A DNA stretch of 64,000 nt from Cupriavidus pauculus (GCF_008693385.1 NZ_CP044065.1:682001-746000), one strand, 5' to 3'. Positions 10,152 to 19,326 are shown, numbered from the stretch's first letter. Notes: a model not told the origin generated them from the letters alone. Translations and numbers: made by a program.

Positions 10152-12149
10152 TCAGGACATCGTCGCCGGCGCCGGACTGGCCGGCGACGCATGTCGCGCC
10201 TTCCCATGGCGCTTGGCCTCGTACAGCGCCATATCCGCCCGCATGAACAGCTCGCTGATCGAGCTCCCCGTATGCGGATGGTGCAGGGCACTCCCCACAC
10301 TCGCGGTCGCCACGAACGGCTGGTCGCCGATGACGAGCGGCCGCATCGCGGCCTGCACCACGGTGCGGGCCAGCCGATTGACCGTCGCGGGCGTGCCCAC
10401 GTTCTCCAGAATGATCGCGAACTCGTCGCCGCCGATGCGCGCGACCGCGTCGCCCTTGCGCACGCAATGGGTCAGCCGCTCCGCAAAGGCCACGAGCAGA
10501 CGGTCGCCGACGGCATGCCCGTAGGTATCGTTGACGGCCTTGAAGTCGTCGAGGTCCACCAGCAGCAGCGCCGCGCGCTGGCCGCCGGCATCGGCGCGCG
10601 TCATCACCTCCGCCAGCCGGCGATCGAACCCCTTGCGGTTGAGCAGGCCGGTCAGATGGTCCGATAGCGTCTGCGCCTCGAGTTGCCGCAGCCGCGCGCG
10701 CTCGTCGGTCACGTTGCGCGCGAACATATGGAGCCCGGTCAGCGCATCGCGCGCTTCGTTCCACGCCGGCTGGTAGGTGACCTCCACCCATTCCCCGTCG
10801 GCACACTCGCGCGTCACGGTCACGGCCTCGCCCGCGCGGGCCTGCGCGAGGTAAGGCTCGTTGGCCACGTACTCCGTGGTCCCCCACAGCTCGCGCAGCG
10901 TCAGCCCGACGATCTGCTCCGGCGCCACGCCGAAGTGATTCGCGTAGGCCTGGTTGACGTAGGCGAAGCGTTCGGTGGCGTCGATAAAGGACACATAGTC
11001 GGGCACATGGTTGGCAATGGCCTCCATGCGCTTCTCGCTCGCATCGGCGCGGTCTTTCGCGGCCTCGAGCGCGCGCTCGCGCTCGGACAGCTGATGCATG
11101 ACCTCGCGGAACGCCGTGGCCAGCTCGCCGATCTCGTCCTCGCGCCCGATCGGCAGCTCTTCCACCGCGGTGGGCTGCGTCGTCACCTGCCGCACGGCGC
11201 GATGCAGGCGTTCGAGGGGCGCAAGCATCTGCCGGATCAGCAGCCACATCAGCACGCCTGCGATCAGCAGCGAGATGACGGCGGCCGCCATCGCGCGCTG
11301 GCGAATCTCCATCAGCGGCGCAAACGCTTCCTTTGCCGGCAGCACGGCCACCACCTGCCATCCGTTGGCCTCGAGCAGATGCCGCGCGACGATCGGCTGT
11401 CTGGGCGACAGCCATTCCCATGCGGACTCGGGCTGCTCGGCCCCGCACGACTCGCCGGCCGCGCGCGCGGGCTGCAGGACGTTGCTGGCCACGGGATGGA
11501 GCGCGTAGCGCGGGCTGGCCGTCGAGGACACCAGGCAGTAGTAGCCGGTGACGCCGACCCGGCTGCGTGCGACCTCGCGCAGGAAGTTATGACCGCTGAG
11601 ATTCAGCACGCCGCCGACCACGGCGAGCAGTTCGCCGTTCGGCCCGCGCAGCGGTATCGCGAGAATCACGCCGGGCGAGTTCGAATAGCGGCCCTGGATC
11701 AGATCGGAGACGACGAACGGCGCGCCTTTCAGAATGGCCTGAAAGTATTCGCGTTCGCCGACGTTGGGCTTGTACCCCTCGGGCACCGCGGTGCTGAAGG
11801 CCAGCGTGCCGTCGGGCCAGGCCATGAGCACCGCGTTGAAGCTTTCGGGCATGTCCACGGTGTCCGTGGCAATGCGGCGCAGTTCCGAGGTGGGGCGGGA
11901 AAGGGCGGGGGCGAGCTGCTTCGCCAGCCGGCGCAGCACGATCTCTCGCGACTCGAGCTTTTCGTCGAGCTGTTCGGCGACCATCTTGACGAGCGTGTCC
12001 TGCTGGTCTTGCAGCAGGCCCTTGAGGCTGTCGTACGCGTAGTACTGGGAAAACCCCGCGCGAACCACGAGGACCAGCGTGACCACGAGCGCAGTCGCGA
12101 CCGCCATCCGGTACTTCAAAGAGTGCCGCATGTTCATGTTCTTTTTCAT
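10152..12149 (-). CDS. Membrane diguanylate cyclase with dCache, HAMP, PAS and GGDEF domains
   Basis: A 665-residue signalling protein that should make cyclic di-GMP. Order: membrane segment about 14-33, periplasmic dCache-like sensor about 35-280, second membrane segment (SLLIAGVLMWLLI), HAMP linker, PAS domain about 385-500, then GGDEF domain. The active-site GGDEF is intact at about 573-577. An RxxD inhibitory site (RKGD) lies five residues before it, so product feedback inhibition is expected. The start is ATG 12149; an upstream in-frame ATG at 12239 would add 30 residues with no signal character. It converges on the glycerol operon with a 2 bp gap. Confidence 0.92.
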   Translation of the reverse strand: MKKNMNMRHSLKYRMAVATALVVTLVLVVRAGFSQYYAYDSLKGLLQDQQDTLVKMVAEQLDEKLESREIVLRRLAKQLAPALSRPTSELRRIATDTVDMPESFNAVLMAWPDGTLAFSTAVPEGYKPNVGEREYFQAILKGAPFVVSDLIQGRYSNSPGVILAIPLRGPNGELLAVVGGVLNLSGHNFLREVARSRVGVTGYYCLVSSTASPRYALHPVASNVLQPARAAGESCGAEQPESAWEWLSPRQPIVARHLLEANGWQVVAVLPAKEAFAPLMEIRQRAMAAAVISLLIAGVLMWLLIRQMLAPLERLHRAVRQVTTQPTAVEELPIGREDEIGELATAFREVMHQLSERERALEAAKDRADASEKRMEAIANHVPDYVSFIDATERFAYVNQAYANHFGVAPEQIVGLTLRELWGTTEYVANEPYLAQARAGEAVTVTRECADGEWVEVTYQPAWNEARDALTGLHMFARNVTDERARLRQLEAQTLSDHLTGLLNRKGFDRRLAEVMTRADAGGQRAALLLVDLDDFKAVNDTYGHAVGDRLLVAFAERLTHCVRKGDAVARIGGDEFAIILENVGTPATVNRLARTVVQAAMRPLVIGDQPFVATASVGSALHHPHTGSSISELFMRADMALYEAKRHGKARHASPASPAPATMS

Positions 12150-12314
12150 GCACGCTCGCGTATCGCCTGGGATATCGCAATACTGGCGCGCACTGACCCG
12201 TTCTCGGTGCCTGGGCTTTTGTCCGGCAACCCCGCCCATTTTTCGGCAACCGGTTCGCAGCGTAGCAGATGTGCACCCACGTAAACGCGGACTAATCCAA
12301 ATGGATGTGTTCAG

Positions 12315-12338
12315 CCGTACGTGATGTGATGCGTACGG
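12315..12338. promoter_or_regulatory. Palindromic operator candidate upstream of the cysteine hydrolase
   Basis: Perfect 7 bp inverted arms CCGTACG (12315-12321) and CGTACGG (12332-12338) are separated by 10 bp, in the 251 bp gap between the divergent diguanylate cyclase and cysteine hydrolase genes. The spacing suits a dimeric regulator. No regulator gene is adjacent, so the binding protein is unknown. Nothing else recognisable was found in the gap. Confidence 0.35.
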
Positions 12339-12400
12339 AACGGTGAAGCCGCGCGTGAAGTGGATTAGTATCGACGTTTTGACGAAAGGACCCGTCTACC

Positions 12401-13000
12401 ATGTCCGCTCCCTTCACCCTGCTCGACGCCGCCGGCGCGAGCCGCAAGCCCGCTGCCTGGCAGGACGCCGTGCTGGTCGTCGTCGACCACCAGCAGGAGT
12501 ACGTCGATGGCCGGCTGCCGCTGGTCGGCATGCCATCCGCCATCGCGGCCTGTGCCGAACTGCTCGCGCTCGCGCGCGAACATGGCACCCCCGTCGTGCA
12601 TATCGTCCATCACGGCAAGGCCGGTGGCGCGTTCGACCCCGGCACCCGCTTCGCGCAGATCATCGACGGCCTGACGCCGCAGGGCGACGAGGCGACCGTG
12701 GTCAAGCATCTGCCCAACAGCTTTGCCGGGACCGAGCTCGCGGCGCGGCTGGAGGCGCTGGGCCGCAAGGAGCTGATCGTCGCGGGCTTCCAGACGCATA
12801 TGTGCGTGAGCGCCACCGTGCGGTCCGCGCTCGACCACGGTTACCGCTGCACGGTGGTGGCCGCGGCCTGCGCCACGCGCGATCTGCCCGATCCGCTCGG
12901 GGGCGAGCCGGTGCCGGCCGCCGCGCTGCACCGCGTGACGCTGGCGGCGCTGCACGATCGCTTTGCCACGGTGGTGCCGGACGCCTCCGCCTGGCGGTAA
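12401..13000 (+). CDS. Isochorismatase-family cysteine hydrolase
   Basis: A 199-residue alpha/beta hydrolase of the isochorismatase superfamily. The Asp-Lys-Cys catalytic triad is visible: Asp29 in VVVDHQQEY, Lys102 in VVKHLPNSF, and Cys135 in QTHMCVSATVRSA. Such enzymes hydrolyse C-N or ether bonds in small molecules (nicotinamide, N-carbamoyl compounds, isochorismate). The substrate cannot be told from sequence and there is no partner gene next to it. The start ATG at 12401 lies 11 bp after a GAAAGGA ribosome site. It appears to be transcribed alone. Confidence 0.88.
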   Translation: MSAPFTLLDAAGASRKPAAWQDAVLVVVDHQQEYVDGRLPLVGMPSAIAACAELLALAREHGTPVVHIVHHGKAGGAFDPGTRFAQIIDGLTPQGDEATVVKHLPNSFAGTELAARLEALGRKELIVAGFQTHMCVSATVRSALDHGYRCTVVAAACATRDLPDPLGGEPVPAAALHRVTLAALHDRFATVVPDASAWR

Positions 13001-13100
13001 GCGTTGCCAGTCCAGAGAGGCTGGAGGTGACGAGTGCGCGCGCGCGCTCAGGCATACTAGCGGCTTCGCCAATTTCACCGGTTCCAGCCGCCGCCCCCGC

Positions 13101-14123
13101 ATGAAGCGCATCCTCGTCATCAAGATCACCTCGCTTGGCGATATGGTCCACACGCTGCCGCTGATCTCCGATCTGCGCCGCGCATATCCGGAAGCGAAGA
13201 TCGACTGGGTCGCGGATGCATCCTGCGCGGACATCCCCCGCTGGGCCGTCGGGGTCGATCGCGTGATCTCGCCCCCGCTGCGCGGCTTCAAGAAGCAGCG
13301 CAGCCTGAAGAACCTCGGCGGCATCCTCAAGGCCATCCGCCAGCTGCGGCGCGAGAAGTACGACGCGGTGGTCGATGTGCACGGCGTGATGAAGAGCGCG
13401 ATCGTCGCGCGGCTCGCGCGCGCGCCGCGCCGCTACGGCTATGCCGCCGAATTTCTGGGCGAGCCGCAGGCCGAGGTCTTCTACACCGACATCTACGGCC
13501 CGCATGGCGACGCCACGTGCCGCCACAAGATGCGCATGGTCGTGGCCAACGCGCTGGGTTACGAGATCGAGCCGCGCGAGACCAACGCGCTGCGCGTGCC
13601 GGCGCCCGCGACGCCGCTCAATGCGGACGGCGTGCCGCGCTGCATGCTGTTCCATGCGACGTCCGCCGAGATCAAGAAGTGGCCGCAGGCCAGCTGGGTC
13701 CGCGTGGGGCAGGCCCTGACCGCGCGCGGCTATCGCATCCAGCTGCCGTGGGGCTCCGACAAGGAGCGTCAGGAATCGGAGGCGCTGGCCGCCCAGATTC
13801 CGGGCGCCGAAGTGCTGCCGCGCATGTCGATCACCGAAGTCGCGCAACGCGTCGATGCCGCCGCGCTCGTCGTGGGCATGGACACGGGCTTCGTGCACCT
13901 GGCCGATGCGCTTGGCAAGCCGTCGGTGATGCTGTTCACGGCCACGGACCGGCAGCATTTCGGCATCCATACGGAAGGGCAGTCGCTGTCGATCGGCGAT
14001 CGCGGCGCGCCGCCGACGGTCGAGGACGTGATGGCCGCGGTGGATAAGGTGACGGCGCCTCATGACGCCAGCCCGGCCCTCCATCAGGCGGCCGGCGCAA
14101 GCGCGATGCAATCCCCCGCGTAG
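13101..14123 (+). CDS. waaC: Lipopolysaccharide heptosyltransferase I
   Basis: GT-B glycosyltransferase of family 9 that adds the first L-glycero-D-manno-heptose to Kdo of the lipopolysaccharide inner core, at the cytoplasmic face of the inner membrane. The 340 residues begin MKRILVIKITSLGDMVHTLP, the canonical WaaC N-terminus. The ADP-heptose-binding C-terminal domain has VVGMDTGFVHLADALGKPSV. The start is ATG 13101 rather than an in-frame start inside the preceding gene. The last 40 bp overlap the convergent gene on the other strand. Confidence 0.93.
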   Translation: MKRILVIKITSLGDMVHTLPLISDLRRAYPEAKIDWVADASCADIPRWAVGVDRVISPPLRGFKKQRSLKNLGGILKAIRQLRREKYDAVVDVHGVMKSAIVARLARAPRRYGYAAEFLGEPQAEVFYTDIYGPHGDATCRHKMRMVVANALGYEIEPRETNALRVPAPATPLNADGVPRCMLFHATSAEIKKWPQASWVRVGQALTARGYRIQLPWGSDKERQESEALAAQIPGAEVLPRMSITEVAQRVDAAALVVGMDTGFVHLADALGKPSVMLFTATDRQHFGIHTEGQSLSIGDRGAPPTVEDVMAAVDKVTAPHDASPALHQAAGASAMQSPA

Positions 14124-14743
14124 TGCCAGTATTCGAAGCGCAGCACCGTCAGGCCGTCCGCGCTCGTCATCACGTCCAGCACATGCGGCACCTGCCGCAG
14201 CCACATCAGCGATGAGAATCGGGCCACGCCGGTCAGTCCCGCCGGCGGCGGCAGCCGTTCGCCATGCCGCAGCGCCAGCCGCAGGATATGCACGGGCACG
14301 AAGTGCGCGCGGTCCTGCATGCGGGCGAGGGCGGGTTCGGTAAAGAACAGCGGTTCCTGCGCCATGGCCATGAAGTGCCGGCGCAGCGCGCCCACCGCGT
14401 CGGGCCCGACCGGCGCGCCGCTGCCGATTGTGCCCAGCGGCGTCATGCCGCGGACCCGCGGCGTCCAGAGCCCGCCCGTGACCAGCACCGTGTCGGCGAT
14501 ATCGGGTTCGGGCAGGAACGCATTGCAGGCCCATACCGCAATGACGTCGCCATCGAGGTTCATCAGCTGCACGCGCCGCGCGTGCGCGCGCAGGTAACCG
14601 ACCATGCAGCCAAGTTCGTCGTCGTAGACGGGCAGCGCATCGCGAGGCAGCCGCGGGGGCCGTACCTCGAAGGGACCCGCCGACGCGGGATATCGCCCCG
14701 CCCAAGCGCGCGCGTGCGCGCAGGCAACATCGATCGCCCACAT
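14084..14743 (-). CDS. Hypothetical protein, unrecognised
   Basis: A 219-residue protein I do not recognise. It starts MWAIDVACAHARAWAGRYP, has no signal peptide or membrane segment, and is rich in Val, Ala, Leu and Arg. A histidine- and arginine-containing middle reads HILRLALRHGERLPPP, and the C-terminus RFEYWHYAGDCIALAP is aromatic-rich. Codon use matches the neighbours. The start at 14743 is chosen because upstream in-frame ATGs lie inside the flavin reductase gene. Its 3' end overlaps waaC by 40 bp, tail to tail. Alternative starts cannot be excluded. Confidence 0.6.
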   Translation of the reverse strand: MWAIDVACAHARAWAGRYPASAGPFEVRPPRLPRDALPVYDDELGCMVGYLRAHARRVQLMNLDGDVIAVWACNAFLPEPDIADTVLVTGGLWTPRVRGMTPLGTIGSGAPVGPDAVGALRRHFMAMAQEPLFFTEPALARMQDRAHFVPVHILRLALRHGERLPPPAGLTGVARFSSLMWLRQVPHVLDVMTSADGLTVLRFEYWHYAGDCIALAPAA

Positions 14744-14817
14744 CCGGTCACCACTCCGTGGCCATTGGAAAGCTCGTACGCTATACCGGCGCGGCGGCGC
14801 TGACGATCGCTGTCTTC

Positions 14818-15447
14818 TTATTTCGGGCGAATCATCTCGAACTTGTCCCCGGTCTGTGCATACTCGGCGCGATAGCCGGCGCGCATGATCGGCTGGGCGC
14901 GGAACGTATCGAACAAGCCGTCCGTGAGGAATTCGTCGCGGATATGCACGCCGACCACCTGCCCGAGCACGAGCCAGTTGGACATGGGCTCGCCGTCGAT
15001 ATTGGTCAGCCGGATCACCTGCATGACCTTGCATTCGAGCGCGGCGGGAGACTCGGCCACGTGCGGCACATCGACGGCCTGGCCGGGCACGGGCGTCAGG
15101 CCCGCAAGCGCGAACTCATCGACGTCGCTCGGCACGCTGGCCGAGGTCGCGTTCATCTTCTCGGCCAGCGACAGGCTCGCCATGTTCCAGACGAATTCCC
15201 CGGTGGCCTCGACATTGCGCACGGAGTCCTTGTAGCCCTCGCTGGAGAATCCGATAACGGGCGGATTGCCCGCGAACGCGCCGAAGAAGCTGTACGGCGC
15301 CAGATTGAAGCGGCCCTCCGCGTCGCGGCTGGAGATCCAGCCGATCATGCGCGGCGCCACGATGGCCTTGAACGGATCGTGCGCGAGCCGATGGCCCGCT
15401 TCGGGGCGATAAAAATGCACACCGGCGGTGCGTGTGGAATCTGTCAT
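14818..15447 (-). CDS. Flavin reductase-like FMN-binding protein
   Basis: A 209-residue member of the flavin reductase-like/DUF447-type split-barrel family. Recognisable segments are PRMIGWISSRDAEGRFNLAP and SFFGAFAGNPPVIGFSS, the FMN-binding loops found in NAD(P)H:FMN reductases and related flavoproteins. Function is probably reduction of FMN or an FMN-dependent reduction, but the partner is unknown. The start ATG at 15447 is preceded on its strand by a TCTCC-type region only weakly like a ribosome site. It is divergent from the HD-GYP gene. Confidence 0.88.
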   Translation of the reverse strand: MTDSTRTAGVHFYRPEAGHRLAHDPFKAIVAPRMIGWISSRDAEGRFNLAPYSFFGAFAGNPPVIGFSSEGYKDSVRNVEATGEFVWNMASLSLAEKMNATSASVPSDVDEFALAGLTPVPGQAVDVPHVAESPAALECKVMQVIRLTNIDGEPMSNWLVLGQVVGVHIRDEFLTDGLFDTFRAQPIMRAGYRAEYAQTGDKFEMIRPK

Positions 15448-15604
15448 GGAGATCTGCCGAAGCGGCGGCCCGAGTGAATAAACCGCTAGTCTCGCATGGC
15501 GCGCGAAGGCCTGCTTGACGAGTCAACAGCCGCAGTCGACACTCACGCAACCCGAGGGCGGTTACTTCAAGAAAATCAGGCAGCGTCTCATGCCGGAGAT
15601 GGCG

Positions 15605-18520
15605 ATGAACAAACATAGGAGTTATCCGCTTCATGTCTATCTGTGGGCGCTGTTCGGCTCGCTCGTGCTGCTGGTCTGCGCGCTGACCTCCGGCATCAAT
15701 TTCCTGATGACCAAATCCGCGCTCGAGGCCTCGGCTTCGGAGGCGCGGCACCGGCTGAGCCGCGAGACGCTCGACGACGTCGAAGCGCTGCTCGGGCCGG
15801 CCCAGCTCGCGGTCCGGCTCATCGCGCACAGCTCGCTCGCGGAGGCGACGACCGTGGCCGAACGCCTTGGCCGGCTGCCGCTCGTGCGCGATGCGCTGGA
15901 GACATCGCCGGTGCTGCAGGCGCTCTACGTCGGCTATGGCGACGGCGGGTTCTTCTTCGTGCGGCCGCTGCGCGATGACGCGGAACGCGCGCTGTACCAG
16001 GCGCCGCGCGAGGCCGCTTATGTCGTGCGCAGTGTCGAGCGGATTGGGTCGGGGGAGGGCGCGCGCCGTGTCGGTCAGCTCTTCTTTCTCGCCGACGACC
16101 TGTCCGTGATCCACACGGCCGCGATTCCCGAATTCGCCGAGCGTTACGACCCGCGCACGCGCCCCTGGTACCGCTCGGCCATGGCCGCAGGCGCGATGGT
16201 CCGGACCGAGCCCTACACGTTCTTCTCCGATCAGGACTCGGGCGCCTCGCTGGCCATGCCCGTTGGCGGCAACGCGGTAGTGGGCGGTGACTTCCGGCTC
16301 AATGCGCTTGGGCAGATGCTGGCCATCAAGAAGACCACGCCGCGGTCGATGCTCGCGCTCGTGGACCAGCAGGGCAGGTTGATCGCGATCGACCGCAAGG
16401 TCGACAGCGTCGGCGGCTCGTCGCCGGGCGAGGTCGGAGATTACGCGCTGCCGGTGCTGGCGCAGCTCGTGGCGCGCGTCGGTCAGCTCGGCACCGCCAC
16501 CGGCCTGCAGGAGACGCTCTCCGCCGGCGGCGAGTCGTGGTACACGACCATCGACCGGCTGACGCCGAACGGCGGCAAGTCGCTCTACCTGCTGTCGGCG
16601 ATTCCGCAGGACGAACTGCTGCAGGCGGCCATGCGGCAGGCGCTGACCGAGATCGGCGTTTCGGCCGTCATCCTGCTGCTATCGCTGCCGCTGATCTGGT
16701 TTGCGGCGCGCGCGGTGGCCCGGCCGCTGCAGTCGCTCGCGCGCGAGGCCGATGCCACGCGGCGCTTCGATTTCGTGCAGCCCTTCGTTATCCGCTCGCG
16801 CGTGCGCGAGCTCAACGAGCTCGGCGTTCGCATGAACGAGATGCGCAGCACGATCCAGCGCTTTCTGTCCGTCATGCAGACCGTGTCCGCGGAGACGCGC
16901 CTCGAAGACCTGCTGCCCAAGCTGCTGCGCGAGATGCTGACGGCCGCGGGCAGCCACTCGGGCGTGCTGTATCTCGTCGATGACACCGACATGCGCGCGG
17001 AGGTGGCGTTCGATCGCGAAGGCCGCGAAGTGGCCGGCACCATCGCGCGCACGACGCTCGCGCGGACCGTGCCGCTGATCCGCACCGCGGCGGGGGATGG
17101 CACGGCGCACGCGCAATGGCTCACGCAGGACGTGCTGGAGGAAGCGGCGCTCGGTGGCCTGACGCCATCGGCCGCCTGCCATGCGGCGGCCATTCCGCTG
17201 ATCAACCATCAGCGGGAACTGCTCGGCATGATCCTGATCTTCCGCGACACGCCGATGGAAGATGCGCAGCTCGCGTTCGTCAGCACGCTGGCCAATCTCT
17301 GCGCGGGCGCGCTCGAGGTCCAGGCGCTCACGCGCGCCCAGCACGATCTGTTCGATGCGTTCATCAAGCTGCTGGCGGGTGCGATCGATGCCAAGAGCCC
17401 GCACACCGGCGGGCACTGCGCGCGCGTGCCGGAGCTCACCAAGATGCTGGCGCGCGCGGCCTGCGATGCGCGCGAGGGGCCGTACGGCACGTTCGCGCTC
17501 GACGAATCGCAATGGGAGGCCCTGCACGTGGCCGCGTGGCTCCATGACTGCGGCAAGGTCACGACGCCCGAGTACGTCATCGACAAGGCGACCAAGCTGG
17601 AGACGCTGTACGACCGCATCCACGAGGTGCGCATGCGCTTCGAGGTGCTCAAGCGCGATGCGGAGATCGCGTATCTGCGCGGCGTGGCGGCCGGCGACGA
17701 CGCGCGGTCCGCGCGCGAGCGCCGCGATGCCTTGCTGCGCGAACTCGACGACGATTTTGCATTCGTCGCGGCGTGCAATCTCGGGGTCGAGAAAATGGAA
17801 GAGGCGGACCGGGACCGCCTGCGCGCGATCGGCGCGCGCACGTGGCTGCGCACGCTCGACGACCGGCTCGGCGTCTCCTACGAGGAACGCGCGCGCAAGG
17901 GGCGTACGCCGCCCGCGCCGTTGCCGGTCGTGGAGCCGCTGCTTGCGGATCGTCCCGACCATATCATCGAGCGCGGCCCGCGCGACGTGATTCCGCGCGA
18001 CAACCCGTGGGGCTTCCGCCTCGATACGCCGGCCAACCTGTATGATCGCGGCGAACTGCACAATCTGCTGGTCTCGCGCGGCACGCTGAGCGAGGAGGAG
18101 CGGTTCAAGATCGAGGACCATATCGTCCAGACGCAGATCATGCTGTCGCGGCTGCCGTTTCCCAAGCATCTGCGGCAGGTCCCGGAGATCGCGGGCGGCC
18201 ATCACGAGAAGATGGATGGCACGGGATATCCGCGCGGCCTGCGCCGCGAGGAAATGAGCCCGCTCGCTCGCATGATGGCGATTGCCGATATCTTCGAGGC
18301 GCTGACGGCGGTGGACCGGCCCTACAAGCGGCCGAAGTCGCTGTCCGCGTCCGTGGAGATCCTGTACCAGCTCAAGCTGAAGCAGCATATCGATCCGGAA
18401 CTGTTCGACCTGTTCATGACGTCGGGCGTGTACCGGCAGTATGCGGAACGTTTCATGGCGCCCGAGCAGATCGACGAGGTCGATGTCGGACGCTACGTAG
18501 GAGAAGGTGTTGTCATCTGA
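15605..18520 (+). CDS. Membrane HD-GYP protein with dCache, HAMP and GAF domains
   Basis: About 971 residues, expected to hydrolyse cyclic di-GMP. Order: membrane segment (LFGSLVLLVCALTSG), periplasmic dCache sensor, second membrane segment (AVILLLSLPLIWFAA), HAMP, GAF domain, then HD-GYP. The HD dyad lies at about 647 (HDCGK) and the HHEKMDGTGYP motif at about 866. The roughly 219 residues between them are about 160 more than in a typical HD-GYP domain. The start ATG 15605 follows GGAG at 15595-15598; a TTG-initiated frame from 15515 and ATGs at 15590 and 15599 are alternatives. The 3' end overlaps bluB. Confidence 0.9.
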   Translation: MNKHRSYPLHVYLWALFGSLVLLVCALTSGINFLMTKSALEASASEARHRLSRETLDDVEALLGPAQLAVRLIAHSSLAEATTVAERLGRLPLVRDALETSPVLQALYVGYGDGGFFFVRPLRDDAERALYQAPREAAYVVRSVERIGSGEGARRVGQLFFLADDLSVIHTAAIPEFAERYDPRTRPWYRSAMAAGAMVRTEPYTFFSDQDSGASLAMPVGGNAVVGGDFRLNALGQMLAIKKTTPRSMLALVDQQGRLIAIDRKVDSVGGSSPGEVGDYALPVLAQLVARVGQLGTATGLQETLSAGGESWYTTIDRLTPNGGKSLYLLSAIPQDELLQAAMRQALTEIGVSAVILLLSLPLIWFAARAVARPLQSLAREADATRRFDFVQPFVIRSRVRELNELGVRMNEMRSTIQRFLSVMQTVSAETRLEDLLPKLLREMLTAAGSHSGVLYLVDDTDMRAEVAFDREGREVAGTIARTTLARTVPLIRTAAGDGTAHAQWLTQDVLEEAALGGLTPSAACHAAAIPLINHQRELLGMILIFRDTPMEDAQLAFVSTLANLCAGALEVQALTRAQHDLFDAFIKLLAGAIDAKSPHTGGHCARVPELTKMLARAACDAREGPYGTFALDESQWEALHVAAWLHDCGKVTTPEYVIDKATKLETLYDRIHEVRMRFEVLKRDAEIAYLRGVAAGDDARSARERRDALLRELDDDFAFVAACNLGVEKMEEADRDRLRAIGARTWLRTLDDRLGVSYEERARKGRTPPAPLPVVEPLLADRPDHIIERGPRDVIPRDNPWGFRLDTPANLYDRGELHNLLVSRGTLSEEERFKIEDHIVQTQIMLSRLPFPKHLRQVPEIAGGHHEKMDGTGYPRGLRREEMSPLARMMAIADIFEALTAVDRPYKRPKSLSASVEILYQLKLKQHIDPELFDLFMTSGVYRQYAERFMAPEQIDEVDVGRYVGEGVVI

Positions 18521-19178
18521 AGCAGGACCGCCGGGCGGCGCATTCAACGAATCCGAGCGCGACGCGCTGTATCGGATCATCGCGGCACGACGCGACTGCC
18601 GCCATTTCACGCCGGGCCCGCGGCTGCCCGACGCGCAGCTGGAACGCCTGCTTCACGCCGCGAACCAGGCACCCTCGGTCGGCCTGATGCAGCCCTGGCG
18701 CTTTATGCGGCTAAGCACCGCCGCATGGCGCGAACGCCTGCTGCCGATCGTGGAGGCGGAACGCCTCGCCACTGCACAGGCGCTTGGCGAACGCGAGGCC
18801 GAATTCCTGCGGATCAAGGTGGAGGGCATCCGCGACTGCGCGGAACTGCTCGCCATCGTACTGCCGCCCGACGACGGCACGATCTTCGGCCGCCGCACCA
18901 TGCCACAAGACATGGCGCTCGCTTCCGCATCCTGCGCGGTCCAGAACCTCTGGCTCGCCGCCCGCGCCGAAAACCTCGGCCTCGGCTGGGTCTCGATGTT
19001 CGACCCCGAGGCCCTCGCGCGGGCGCTGCAACTCCCCGAAGGCGCAAGACCCCTCGGCCTGCTGTGCCTGGGGCCGGTGCCATCGTTCTACGATGCCCCG
19101 ATGCTGGAACAGATCGGCTGGCGCGAACGGAGGCCTCTGGGGGAGATGCTGTGGAACCGCCCCGGCGACGCGCCTTGA
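18507..19178 (+). CDS. bluB: 5,6-dimethylbenzimidazole synthase
   Basis: Flavin-dependent enzyme of the nitroreductase fold that fragments reduced FMN with oxygen to make the lower ligand of vitamin B12. The 223 residues match BluB length. Family segments are RRDCRHFTPGPRLPD, NQAPSVGLMQPWRFM and NLGLGWVSMFDP. The start is GTG 18507 after AGGAG at 18499-18503, overlapping the HD-GYP stop by 14 bp; TTG 18510 is an alternative with more usual spacing. No other cobalamin gene lies nearby, so coupling to a c-di-GMP protein is unexpected. Confidence 0.92.
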   Translation: MLSSEAGPPGGAFNESERDALYRIIAARRDCRHFTPGPRLPDAQLERLLHAANQAPSVGLMQPWRFMRLSTAAWRERLLPIVEAERLATAQALGEREAEFLRIKVEGIRDCAELLAIVLPPDDGTIFGRRTMPQDMALASASCAVQNLWLAARAENLGLGWVSMFDPEALARALQLPEGARPLGLLCLGPVPSFYDAPMLEQIGWRERRPLGEMLWNRPGDAP

Positions 19179-19213
19179 TCTCGTGCGCTGCGGCAAGCTT
19201 CGGGTACGAACGC

Positions 19214-19242
19214 AAAAAAGCCAGCGCGAGGCTGGCTTTTTT
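19214..19242. terminator. Bidirectional intrinsic terminator between bluB and tRNA-Val
   Basis: A 7 bp stem, AGCCAGC paired with GCTGGCT around a 5-nt loop, is flanked by A6 on the left and T6 on the right, so it can terminate on both strands. It would end bluB reading rightward and the tRNA gene reading leftward. Confidence 0.85.
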
Positions 19243-19251
19243 ATCGAATTC

Positions 19252-19326
19252 TGGTGGGCGGTGCAGGGTTCGAACCTGCGACCCCTGCCGTGTGAAGGCA
19301 GTGCTCTACCACTGAGCTAACCGCCC
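19252..19326 (-). tRNA. tRNA-Val (anticodon CAC)
   Basis: The 75-nt minus-strand sequence folds as a complete cloverleaf. The acceptor arm GGGCGGT pairs with ACCGCCC and is followed by A and an encoded CCA. The D arm is GCTC/GAGC and the T arm has the GGTTCGAACC core. The anticodon stem CTGCC/GGCAG holds the loop TTCACAC, with anticodon CAC reading GUG (valine). It lies alone between bluB and dnaQ, with an intrinsic terminator just downstream. Confidence 0.97.

Noticed and set aside
8278..11448. 1056-codon minus-strand frame across glpU, glpV and the diguanylate cyclase
   Set aside because: Shadow frame: composition is Arg/Ala/His-rich and it crosses three well-supported genes.
15515..15604. 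Longer HD-GYP protein starting at TTG 15515
   Set aside because: Adds 30 residues with no conserved features; ATG 15605 has a GGAG at good spacing.
19252..19326. tRNA-Val as an integration site for a mobile element
   Set aside because: No integrase, no direct repeat of the tRNA 3' end, and housekeeping genes lie on both sides.
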